From: Hamiltosporidium tvaerminnensis
Lineage: Eukaryota > Microsporidia > Dubosqiidae
DNA: 64,000 nt
Direction of reading: 5' to 3'
Assembly (NCBI GenBank): GCA_022605425.2
Contig: CM061246.1
Location: forward strand, 744,001-808,000
Shown here: in pieces, positions 12,521 through 23,041 of the stretch
Numbering within the stretch: position 1 is the stretch's first letter
Layout: every line of letters begins with the position of its first letter
Notes under the pieces: model-generated
Databases searched by the model: none
What the model saw: only the letters and a program-made list of their open reading frames with translations
What the model was told of the DNA's origin: nothing
Translations under genes and position numbers: made by a program

Positions 12521-12754
12521 TCCTGCTCGTACAAGTCTATATAATTTATTTAAATTTTGCCAATAATAAGAAAAATATCGTTATGGCGTAACATTTTATA
12601 GAGCGTTGACGCTTGTTTCGTTGCATTATATAGTTTAGTGCTAGTAACCGGATTTTTTTCTCTATATGAAAAAAAATGGACCACATAAAGCATCTAGGTT
12701 TATATGCCTGTATTATCAACGGTTAACTCAGCCAGAGATATGATGAGTTTTGCT

Positions 12755-12900
12755 ATGCCGTCTCAAGCCCAGATAAAGGATGAGAGGTAGCATAGGGCAA
12801 TTTACATATCCCATAAAACCATATTGTTACGCATCCGAAACGAAATAATATAATTTAGAAAAATCGTTAAGGAGGCCCAGACTCTTTAAGGGCTATAGTG
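12755..12900 (+). repeat. Relic of the R-element tail inside the Helitron region
   Basis: Shows a diverged match to the R-element 3' tail: 'ggtagcatagggcaa', 'cccataaaaccatattgttac', 'gcatccgaaac', then 'gaggcccagactctttaagggc', which follow the order of 'ggcgtagggctaac', 'ccctttaaaacta ccttgttag', 'gaaaccgg' and 'gcagccaaagctcttgcaggg' in fresher copies. It suggests insertion between the Helitron N-terminal and Rep segments. Confidence 0.4.
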
Positions 12901-14050
12901 TCAGTAAGTAGTATCAATAGTTGCTTTTGGGATCAATCTATCATCAGGTCTAAGTATCAATAGTAAATCTATATCAATCTGAGGTTCCTTTAACTTATTC
13001 CGAAAACCATGGCTACTTCACACAACGTTAAGATTTATATTTTTTTGGATCTGTTTTTTTGTTTTAAACCTTTGTTATTTGTATATTACTCTTTGAGTTC
13101 AGACTTAAATGTTTTTGTTTCTCTTCCACTTCATACATCATTTTAAATGTCTGTAAGAAATATTTAATTTCATAACATCGGATGTGTTTCGATTATCCTT
13201 AAGCAACATGTTTTATATGTTGGTAAGTTTATTCTTTCGTTATTTCAGAATTTGAATCAAAAATATATAATTGGGGTTTTTTTCTGTTATTTACTTCTAA
13301 ATGCGACGTCTACAAAAGATGGTATTTTTCATAAATACAATAACAAAATGGAGCAAATTCATGTAAAATTTTGATATTTGCCTCAAAGTAGACAAAAAAC
13401 AGCACTATTATAAGATCTTATGTCTTTAGGAGTTTATTTGGAACTGCACCTTTTACGTTTATTAATTTTTTAAGTGTTTTATGTTTTTTAATATTTTTGC
13501 ATTCTATCGATCCTTGATGACACCTATATTGCATATTTTAAATGACAGCCTTTTAACCTTATAAAATTTCGCTTATAGCTGTTATATATTTGATCTAGAC
13601 CACAGATAAAGTTTTATAAGCGGTTTTTCATCGAATCCTGTCAATAATTTTAACGCAATACACTATGGGCTCTCTGTTTTACTTCGCCCTCTAGAAATTA
13701 TATGTGATGTTTTATTTCTTTTCGTCTTAATTAGCTTTTTCAGATGTACTATTTTCTCTTACGTTTTTTAATCTTAATATATCATCATATATCTCTTCTT
13801 CCGATTTATTGTTTCTCAGAGCTCTTAGTCGTGCTAACTCTGCCTTTTTCTCCTCAGCTGATATATTTTCTTAAGACATTGTAGTCGCAATAAATCGGAA
13901 TTTTTTTCTCTTCTGCTTATTTGCTCTTAATGTTTTAAGTCGCTCTAGATCTTTATTTTTTTTGCTCTGTAAAATTTTTTCTTTTGGTTTTATCACGTTC
14001 GCTAATTTTTTATTTAACCTCTAAGACATATGCGAATTTCTCTTCGTCTG

Positions 14051-15167
14051 AATGAAGCGTTTTTTTACCTGGCAGAATGTTTTAATTGGTAAGGTAGTTA
14101 TATAACCTTAAATTTTTTTTGAAAGCGTTTTAGTTTAAACCAATCGCATTTTTTTATGATGTTAATCGAAACAAAAATATTTTATATTTGTTGATCATTG
14201 GTCCAATTTACTTTCTCTAGTTATATTGGAGTTATGATTAGAGCCATAAATCGCAATTGTAATGAAACTTAATTAGGTTTAATGTTATTAAGAACCGAAG
14301 AATTTATATTTAAAATGAATTCAGATATAGATTATTAAAAATAAAATTTATCCTTTTATGTATAGATTAATTACAATATCAATAATTTTTTTGAAAGTAA
14401 GCTTCGAATTAAAAATTTCCAAGAATATTTCTCTCCTGTTCTAGCTAGCTTTTATCTACCTCTTACTCTTTAGTTTGTAATGTTCTCTATCCTGCATTTT
14501 GTTTATATCTGAAGTCAAAGCTTTGATTTTAATTATAATTTGGATATTTTGAATTTATAAATTTTACTTTTCCCTACTTAGGTTTGCCTTATCAACGAGC
14601 CTATGTGCATTTAAAGCGTATCTTACTTTGATTCATTTATTAGGTTCTTATCTACTCTTTCTGGGTTCCTAGTATTTTTATCCAATTCAAAATTTTTAGT
14701 ATGGAAAAGAAACGACTTGAATAATTCTTGAGAACTCTTGAGTACATGTATCCTGCTATCAACCAACTATTTAAAAAAATTCTATTCGATGATTTCTAAT
14801 ATACTGTAAAATTCTAGAAAAAAAAATTTAACAAATTGATTTAAATTTTTTTTAAAGGAAAAAACTTAGGAAAATTAAAACAACCAATTTATTATGTTAT
14901 ATTCATGGTAAATACTCCAATTTAGAAAGAAATTTTTACACTTTTACTTCAAATATTTTTTTGAATCAATAGAATCTTTCTAAGTATTTCATGTTCTACT
15001 TTCGGATACTAATATTGGTTATTTAAGATGTATGAACAAATCAAAAGAGTCATATCCTAATGCGAGCACTCTTATTGGTGTCTTGTATTTTTTCGAGCCA
15101 ATAAATATTTCCAAGTGAATCGTCGTCGTCGAAACATTACTTGATAATAAAAAAATTGGTATTTGCA
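14051..15167. other. AT-rich region with an R-element flank fragment
   Basis: No gene seen. At ~14940-15140 there is a minus-strand match to sequence that lies upstream of the R-element body in copies A, B and C ('atttctaagt-ttcatgttctact', 'gtcttgtattttttcga', 'aatatttccaa'); a similar flank occurs at 42.48-42.66 kb. Confidence 0.45.
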
Positions 15168-15450
15168 TCACAAGAACAACATATTTTAATATTTTTCAAT
15201 TTTTACTATAAAATGTTAAAAAAAAGAAATTTTTTGTTTAATCTACGTAATAATCCGAAAAAGGGTAGATTCTAAAACCACAATTATTTTATTTTTCCTG
15301 CCATAATGAATATAAAATTTACGATTTATTAAGTTCACCCTGAGTCCGTACAATGAAAGATAATTCGTTGTACATCCTCAGGTCTCTTTTTATCACTTAT
15401 ACATTAAGAGTATGACATGTATATTTAAAGAAAAAAAATAATGAAATTAT

Positions 15451-15800
15451 TTAAAGAGACAACAATCTTTTATATAAATATTTTAAAATTCCTGTGATTT
15501 GAAATATATGATTTGTCATTTTATATTTTAATAATATCCTAGTCTTCATTCGCCTGGCTGTATATATGTTGGATTTTATATGTATTTTCCTAACAAAAAA
15601 TTTATTTACGTCATATCTTGTCTGGAAGAATTGGTCACATATTAGAATTTCATTTTGATACAAATCCTAACTAATAAATCTTCGTATACGATGATAGACG
15701 AAATTAATTGTATTTTCAGTTTTGGCAGAAATCTTTCATCTTGTTTTCTCCACATAATAAAAAATCAAATGCATTAGGATATATTTCATCGGTTAAAGCA
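15451..15800 (-). pseudogene. Relic coding sequence shared by copies A and C
   Basis: On the minus strand one frame reads WRKQDERFLPKLKIQL and onward to VYEDLLVRI; after a one-base shift it continues as QFFQTRYDVNKFFVRK and KSNIYTARRMKTRILLK. Copy C (54240-54530, plus strand) has the same residues with extra stops. The residue-level conservation across a frameshift suggests a former gene older than the duplication. I recognise no family. It is absent from copy B, whose left end starts further right. Confidence 0.4.
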
Positions 15801-16678
15801 GTATTTGTGAGTTTTTTTGGATGTTAAAGTTTGGGCTATATTAAATCCCTCCTTATTTTCAAGCTTTATTGTATCGTCATATAATATCCACATTTTGTTT
15901 ATATATTATCATTATGGAAATATCCGAAAATAAATTTATGTGAAATTCTACATTTCGCCTGTAACATCCATTTCTACTTGCTTTTAGTGTAAGTATTCAA
16001 AGAGAGTTGAAAAATACTCTCTCTTTTTTAACATTCAGAATTTAATTAATTTTACCTAAAAATTTATTTGGTGGTTATTTTAAGTTCTATGTCGGTTTTA
16101 AATACAGACCTTAATGTTGATTTTGGCATATAGTTCTATCTTTTTCTCGATAAATTCTTTTCCAACTTCTTACAAAAGTGAAATTATATATTTATATTCT
16201 ATAAAGAATTCGTATTACTCTATCTATTTGTAATGATACCAAAAATAATTTGGATTCTTTAATTTCCAATATTTCATAAATAAATATTTTAATTAACCTT
16301 ATTAAGCATATAATGCTATTATTTAATCTTGGTTTTTGCAAAAATTGAATAGAATTAAATAAAATAATTCACATTCTATTTACACTAAAACCATGTAGGC
16401 TGATGTATTTTTACAGCGAAGAAACGAAATTGCAATTTTTTAAAACATATAATTTTTATTTTAGAATCCATAAATTATAGATTAATAAATTTTTAATTAA
16501 ACATATAAATATTTTTTATATAAAATATTTGAGAAACCGCTTGAGCAATAAATTAAAGAAAATTTTTTATAATTTGAGTTTTAAAAAACTAATTTGTCAT
16601 TTATAAAAAAAAAATTTATTATATGAAATTTTTAACTGTTACTATACAATTTATATTTAAGAGAAATTTAAAATCGAA

Positions 16679-16681
16679 CCC
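16679..16681 (+). promoter_or_regulatory. CCC start-proximal motif of the 361-residue gene
   Basis: A CCC trinucleotide six bases before the ATG, in 'gaaccctaaaaaATG'. C-rich motifs just upstream of start codons are established promoter features in microsporidia. The motif is kept in copies B (23033-23035) and C (53340-53342), which supports this start. Confidence 0.6.
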
Positions 16682-16687
16682 TAAAAA

Positions 16688-17773
16688 ATGAAGACAAAAC
16701 TAAATTTAAAAGCCATGATGTATTTTAGTGGTATAATACTATTATTAAATTGTATTTATGAATATTTATATATGAATCAACTATTGGAAATAAACAAACT
16801 GAATAAAATAATCGAGAAAATGGCTGACGTTCGTTTTGAATATCTTAGTAAGCACATGCGATCGAATTTTCTTTTGATTTTCGAGAATGGATCAGACCAA
16901 GAAAGATCATTTAAATTGCCAAATAAAAATTGTGATAAATATTTAGTCACATATATGAATAACAATACATTTAAAGTAGAATATTATAACGATGATACTT
17001 CATTATTAAAATATTTAGAATCATTCGATAAATTAAATACTTTATATTGTTTTACATCCGAATCACTTATATTTTTTATTAGAAATTTAATGAAAAATGG
17101 GTTTAAAGCTTTTCTCAATAGCAAAATTATTTCTAAACTTTTTATACCAGAAATATTTAAATTGCAGTGTGATGTAGTGGAAAGTTACAAAAAAATGGAA
17201 AAGAACTTTTTTAAATGTAAAATAGTTAAAAATACAAAAATATTTGTTAAGAAATGTATTTTTAAATCTTTTACAACCTATTATTTTATTTTTTCTGAAA
17301 TTCAATCGTCAAAACCATTTGATCAGAAATATGACTTTATAGAAACGATCCCAAAGAATCCAAATGGTATCAAAAACGACAAAGATTATAATTATACTTT
17401 AAATATTTACAATCAAATAGAAAAAATATTACAAAATAAAATAAAAAGTGTAAATTATGGAACAAAAAAAATGGATTGGTTTTCTGAAATAATTGAATTG
17501 ATTCTCGATCTGCTAGTTAAAGAAAATATATTTAAAAATAAAGTATCAATTGCAGAATTTCCCGAAATTGTTACAAAACTATTTCCTACTGCAATAAATG
17601 AATATGAAACTGGAAATTTTTACTTTGATGATAAAGCTATTGTTGGTTTAGATTTCAGCTTGATTTTAGAAAGTTCTGATATAATTCATCTTTTTAATGA
17701 AGACAATGTAAATGCAATTTTAAGAAATACTGCAGTAATTTATTTTACGAAAATGGTAACTGTTTATCATTAA
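16688..17773 (+). CDS. Membrane-anchored orphan protein, copy A (361 residues)
   Basis: Intact 361-residue protein. Residues ~10-27 (MMYFSGIILLLNCIYEYL) form one hydrophobic helix after a basic start (KTKLNLK), so it is a signal-anchor or signal peptide. The rest is soluble, Lys/Asn/Ile/Phe-rich, with scattered cysteines and no motif I recognise. The intact copy C product differs at roughly twenty positions, several of them conservative, with no indel, which points to protein-level constraint. The gene is preceded by CCC six bases before the ATG and followed by AATAAA about 45 bases past the stop. It is the only substantial gene in the 6.4-kb repeated unit. It could be a lineage-specific multigene surface or secreted protein, or cargo of an undefined mobile unit; neither is shown. 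Confidence 0.75.
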   Translation: MKTKLNLKAMMYFSGIILLLNCIYEYLYMNQLLEINKLNKIIEKMADVRFEYLSKHMRSNFLLIFENGSDQERSFKLPNKNCDKYLVTYMNNNTFKVEYYNDDTSLLKYLESFDKLNTLYCFTSESLIFFIRNLMKNGFKAFLNSKIISKLFIPEIFKLQCDVVESYKKMEKNFFKCKIVKNTKIFVKKCIFKSFTTYYFIFSEIQSSKPFDQKYDFIETIPKNPNGIKNDKDYNYTLNIYNQIEKILQNKIKSVNYGTKKMDWFSEIIELILDLLVKENIFKNKVSIAEFPEIVTKLFPTAINEYETGNFYFDDKAIVGLDFSLILESSDIIHLFNEDNVNAILRNTAVIYFTKMVTVYH

Positions 17774-18174
17774 AACATTTGTTTCTACCATTTATTTCAA
17801 TTTTATAAATTATAGCCAATAAATGTAAAAACTATATTTAAAATATCAAGATATTTTTGTTCAATGGCAGTCTAGCCATGTATCCTACTATTCTAATTCT
17901 CTTTTATTTACTCAATTTATCGGGTTATATCATCATTTATATAATTCAGTAATATCCCGACTACGATGAAAAGCACTCATTTGGAAATGTTAATTGGAAA
18001 AAATGCAAAACATTAACAATAAGGTGAGAAGTAGAACACGAAACACTTAGAAATATTCTATTGTTTTAAAAGAATATTATAAATTTTTTTTTCTAAATTG
18101 TAGTATATTGCAAGAATATCACATCTATTTTTAAATATCACATCTTTTTAAGAAATAGTGACATGTTTTATATT
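17774..18174 (+). other. Spacer between orphan gene and R-element
   Basis: AT-rich 3' flank of the 361-residue gene, including AATAAA at about 17818. From ~17935 it carries the upstream flank that also accompanies R-elements elsewhere ('cccgactacgatgaaaagc', 'gtgagaagtagaacacgaaac'). Confidence 0.5.
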
Positions 18175-19065
18175 ATTTTCACGGAATTAACTCAATTTTA
18201 GGTTTTACCTTAATAATTGCACTCAAAACTTCACCCCTACGATAACTACATCATAAATACTTTCATTTGAATAAGGTTTAGAACCTAGTAAATAGGCGAG
18301 GCAGTCACCCGGAGCTTTTTGTATCTGTTGCATGGTGTTTACTAGCAGATTGAAACCCATTCTGGGTTCCTAAGACTATGCAACATCCCTGATTACTCCA
18401 CACTTGCTGAACTTAATAAACTTCACAGTTAAGATATTTCTCGGCGAATTACATGAACTCCACCTAGACAATGTAATCTCATACCTCAGGTATAACCTGT
18501 TACTTATGCCTCCCCGGCATTAAAGGTTTTCATTTTTTCCTAGGCGCTAAGTCTTCTAACTCGAGTGAGCAAGACTAGACTTCCTTGCTTTTTCATGACA
18601 ATTACCTACTGTTTAATTGCTGTCTCTGATCTAGTTACATAAAAAACTACAAATAAATTTGTAGAAAACGTTTCGCCATTTCGTAGATCCTCTCCTCTTC
18701 ATAAAAACTTCTATCGAACAACCGAAGATACAGTGTGGTTTTATTCCCACAAAAAATTCAAACAATGATCTTCACATCAGTTTCACATACTCAGTCTCAA
18801 GCAGATGGTTTCTCATGTGGCTATTTTCTTTCCATGCCCACTATGCCGGGTGCAGAATCAGCTTAGAGTGTTCTCTGCTTGTTGCAGGGGGCAACTAAAA
18901 GGTACTGGTCCTCCAGATTTGGGGATGGCGTAGGGCTAACAAACCACCCTTTAAAACCACCTTGTTAGGAAACCGGAAAAAAAAACTAATCCACTGAAAA
19001 AAGACCGATGAGCAGCCAAAGCTCTTGCAGGGTTGTACTGCTGATTATGATGATATTCCTTCTTT
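18175..19065 (+). repeat. R-element with full tail (copy A, first)
   Basis: Best-preserved form of the family together with the copies at 24.5 and 51.0 kb. The body (~18200-18850) holds 'taggcgaggcagtcacccgg', 'ctcatacctcaggtataac' and 'gatcttcacatcagtttcac'. The tail (~18850-19065) is more GC-rich: 'ggggatggcgtagggctaac', 'gctcttgcagggttgtactg', then a TGATGATAT end. A terminal TGA/GAT-type microsatellite after such a tail is reminiscent of RTE-type non-LTR retrotransposon 3' ends, but no reverse transcriptase is encoded here, so a non-autonomous (SINE-like) element is a possibility only. Confidence 0.8.
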
Positions 19066-19436
19066 CAAAAAAAAAATACTTATAATACTATAACATATTT
19101 TAATAGCCTAAAGCCAAAGTTTAATTTTTTAAAAGGAAAAATGTAAAACCATTTAAATTATATAAAATTAAATGATACCTAATAGGATGTGAGTTTTTTT
19201 ATTTAAAGAATATATATTTGCGAAATGGGGATTCTTTTATTCGAAAACTCATTTTAATAGTAGTTTTTTGTTGAATAAATATCCTAACCTTTTAAAACCG
19301 TGGTATTTATTACATTGTTTGAATGAATATTCGAAGTTTGCGGCTTAATATGGATAATTGCTCTCCTAATGGCCTGTCGGTGTCCCTTTTATACCTAAAT
19401 CACAAGGAAAAATCTAAAAAATGTGATAACCGTGTA

Positions 19437-19985
19437 ATATGAGAGGCAGTTGCCCGGCTTCGTTAATGTATGTTGCTTTCAGTGTTAATTCAGGTCGTAA
19501 CTCAAATTGCACTCCTAGAACTAGCAGCATTTTTAATACTCTATACCGCTTGAGCCGGATAAATTTTCAGTCAAATATATTTCCGGAACTTAATGAAGTC
19601 CATCCAGATGTTGCAATCTCATACTAACAACTATAGGTTGCTACTTAAAACTGTAAATATTAAGTTTATGTTGTTTCGTATCTTCCAGGCGCTAAATCTT
19701 CTTGTCTTAATTGGAAAAACTTGTTTATCATCCCTATACATACAATTTTTAACAAATTCAGTCATGGTTTCCAATCTAGCTACATAAAAACTTACAAAAC
19801 AAGATTCTAGAAAATGATTTACTATTTTGTAGAAGTTCTCCTAGATGTTCAAATTACCGGTGAATCAACTTAAAATGTAATGTGATTTTCATCCTATCAC
19901 ATATTCAATCAATGAATTTCACAGTAATTTTACAATCCTTTTGCTAAATAGATAGTTTTTAATTGGATTATTTTCTTTCGCATTT
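19437..19985 (+). repeat. Diverged tail-less R-element (copy A, second)
   Basis: A different subfamily: 'gaggcagttgcccggcttcg', 'ctaagcgctaaatcttct'-like block, 'tggtttccaatctagctac', and the 3' block 'aatttcacagtaattttac'. It ends without the GC-rich tail. The same copy lies at 25769-26317 and inverted at 50055-50600. Short open frames in it (62-64 codons) are incidental. Confidence 0.7.
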
Positions 19986-21949
19986 ATAGTATACAATAAT
20001 GTATTTTGGTGTACATAAAGAGCATGTCAAAATTATCAAAATACCGAAAATATGAAGTACATTCAGTAAAAGGGAATAGAAACATTCGGAAAAGACTATA
20101 CTAGATGTCATAAAACATTTTTTCATTAAACCTACAGTTCTTGAATAAATATATATATGGGTCTTTAAAACAAATTAGGTGTACTTTGTTTAGAAACTTT
20201 AAAAATGAGTATGTAAAATTAAAATTCGATACAGATATCAAATAAATTGAAATTCGGAATAATGGACAAAATATTTTTGTTTTGAATAAGAAATTAGATA
20301 AGTCTACACCAAACGAGTCGAAAACAATTAAATCTGAATATTCTTAAAATTAAATAAATGGAAATGATGAAAAGTCTTACTTATCGGTCAAACATTTGAT
20401 CATATTTATAAACTTACTGCCGAGAAAATTTATATCTGATAACCTGAGATTTAATTGTAACAAAATACTATAGTATGGAGTTAAAAAGACTTCTTACCAG
20501 TAATACAAAATTTCGCAATTGTCGTTGGGCTCAAAAATGATTAGAACTGTTTTTTTGATTCACACGAAGAAAGAATTAAGCTCAAGTTCCGAGGAGATTT
20601 AAGGAAAGACATCATCTGCAATCTTTAAGAACCTAAGGGTCATAAATAACCCATTTCTATTGTATATAGACCAATGAAAATATGTCACAGTACAAACGGA
20701 AATTTTAAATAATTCTGAAATGTGTGTAAAATAGATAAAATCGAAACATTAACTTAAAATGTTGGAAAAAGCATCAAATATAAAGAACAGATGAAATAGA
20801 ATTCAAAAAATCTAGAAAAAACGAGAAATAAAACAACCAAATATTTAGTAAATTTGATTTTTAAATATTTTTGACTACTTGTTCTACAGCTTTATTTTTT
20901 TCAATCTATGATGATCTCGCATTAAAAAAATCTAGTTTCAATTTTTTTTATATTCATTTGTTCTATTTCAAAGAATATCATATAAGACTATTCGTTTTAG
21001 ATTTTTACATTTAACTTAATATTTTATTAATCTAAAAGTTTATATCTGAAAGCAAAGTTTAACGAACATAATTTAATAAAGTTATACTATTTTGTATTTA
21101 AAAAAATATTTGTTGAAATATTTGACATTCATTAAGAATTTTCGCAATAATAAAAAATATTCTAAAAATAGTATATAAACCACAACATGATTCTTTTTTT
21201 GAAATTTGCAGAATAAATTTTATGGGGATCCTCTTTTAGGATCTGATACGGTACATGAATAGCCTACGAGCTCATTCGTTCTTGTTTCAGATCCTCTTTT
21301 AGTTAGAAAATATATTTTTTTGATGATATCGTTGGTTTTGATTTCTTTAAAATCTAAAAACGAATTCCAATGACTAAACAGAATATTTTAAAATGATTGT
21401 CGAGGAATAATATTAAGACAAGATGCTAACTTTAACTAAATTTTTTGGTAAAATACACTCATCTAAAACAGCATTACTTTATTTCAAATACTGTATGTGT
21501 ATCAAAATACTCGAAAATCAATGTATGGTTTAATAATTTCTGAAATTTTTTAGAAAATTTGGTATTAGTTCTTTTTTTGTGGAGTGATGATATTGGATTA
21601 GATAGTAAACGCAATTAAATTAATATTTAAGCGGGAAATTATTTGCTATGTTTTTTATTATAATTCTTTTTTAAAAATAATAAATTTATTGGCTATCTAG
21701 TTATAATTTTCATACTAACCGGTTCATATGAGTATTTATTGTTTTAATAAAGAAATTTAGAAGAATATTTTTTCATTAAACATTGGCAATTGTCATGAAA
21801 CCGCGAAATCCTCTAAAGAATCAATATATTTTATAGAGACTGTTTTTACATTATTTCATTTCGATAAGAATATTAAATATAATCTTGCACTAGTTATATT
21901 AGCATAATAAAACTTATTTAAAAATATGTGATATTTTTAAATAAGGGCA

Positions 21950-22622
21950 AGTTTTATATTTGTTTTCATGGCAAAAACGCAGTTCTGGGTTTAACATAAA
22001 TAACTGCTACCCCAAACTCCATCATTACTCCCTGCGATACCTACATCCCAAAGGCTTTCATCTACCAGGTGTGTAGAACCTAATTAATAGGCGAAGCGGT
22101 TACCGGTAGTTCGTTAATGTTCGTTGCATGGAGTGTGATCAAAGACCGAAGCCCTCTCCTGGGATGCTTCGAGACTATGCAGCATTCCCACTTACTCTAC
22201 ACTTTCTGAACCCAATAAACTTCCAGCTAGTATATTTCGAGATTTCATGGGGTCCCCTGCGTGCATGTCATACCACAGGTATAACCTGCTACTTGCTTTC
22301 TTGGCTTTAAATGGTTTTTGTTTTGTATCTCCCGGCGCCAGTCTTCTAACCCGAGTGAGCAGGCTAGGTTTCCTGCTTTTACATGGCAATTACCTACATG
22401 TTCAGCTGCAGTCTGCAATCTGGTTACATAAAAAACTACAAATAAATCCGAGGAAAAAGTTCCTCAATTTCTTAGAACTCTCCTCTTCATAACAACTCCA
22501 TAGAAACAACCGAAGATGTAGTATGGTTGTATTCCCACCAAAAATCCAAACAATGATCTTCACACCAGTTTCACACACTCATTGCAAGCAGAAAGGTTTT
22601 TATGTGGTTATCCTCCCTCCAA
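21950..22622 (+). repeat. R-element, tail-less, at the A/B junction
   Basis: Third member in copy A. It ends at 'gtggttatcctccctcc', exactly where copy B begins, so its 3' edge is the tandem-duplication breakpoint. Compared with 28305-28988 it shows many single-base losses of A and a few substitutions. Open frames of 60-81 codons in it are incidental. Confidence 0.75.
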
Positions 22623-23041
22623 AAAATATTTCATAAATAAATATTTTAATTAACCTTATTAAGCATATAATGCTATTATTTAATCATGGTTATTGCAAAA
22701 ATTGAATAGAATTAAATAAAATAATTCACATTCTATTTACACTAAAACCATGTAGGCTGATGTATTTTTACAGCGAAGAAACGAAATTGCAATTTTTTAA
22801 AACATATAATTTTTATTTTAGAATCCATAAATTATAGATTAATAAATTTTCTATTAAACATAGAAATAATTTTTATATAAAATATTTGAGAAACCGCTTG
22901 AGCAATAAATTAAAGAAAATTTTTTATAATTTGAGTTTTAAAAACTAATTTGTCATTTATAAAAAAAATTTATTATATGAAATTTTTAACTGTTACTATA
23001 CAATTTATATTTAAGAGAAATTTAAAATCGAACCCTAAAAA

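Larger units (their letters stand above)
9450..14050 (-). mobile_element. Decayed Helitron (Rep-helicase transposon)
   Basis: Fragments of one Helitron transposase appear in the right order on the minus strand. Near 14029 a start codon opens a basic N-terminus (SRLNKKLANVIKP...). At ~12520-12134 are QQYVIEAH, VGKRIILPSKFSGSP and QQNFQDAIAMV, all Helitron N-terminal/Rep blocks; at ~12050-12035 YVIEFQK and a damaged HUH-like stretch follow. At 11864-11652 is NSWVVSYNPYPTLKYNFHIN. Pif1-type helicase blocks follow: SSLKFCSLWKKFKILKLCQN plus EWLFKLGNG at 10317-10120, GILLHVLNLKKGA plus FCRGTRHVV at 9910-9674, and CQTLDKVGIFLPTLVFSHEN at ~9600-9500. Frameshifts and stops separate all blocks, so it is inactive. 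Ends (5' TC, 3' hairpin-CTRR) were not located. The region also holds an R-element tail relic. Confidence 0.9.
15168..22622 (+). repeat. Long repeat unit, copy A (plus a left extension shared with copy C)
   Basis: 16264-22622 is repeated directly and immediately downstream as copy B (22623-28988). 15168-21660 is repeated in inverted orientation as copy C (48363-54857). Contents from left to right: relic coding sequence (minus strand, ~15.45-15.8 kb), the 361-residue orphan gene, R-elements at 18.2, 19.4 and 21.95 kb, and AT-rich spacers. The copies are closely similar over almost their whole length, by reading them side by side. The right part (21.43-22.6 kb) has lost many single A bases relative to copy B. 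Confidence 0.92.

Noticed and set aside
19439-19787. Small overlapping genes repeated at 25.77-26.12 kb and 50.24-50.59 kb
   Set aside because: They lie in an R-element, and the repetition reflects the long repeat unit rather than coding constraint.
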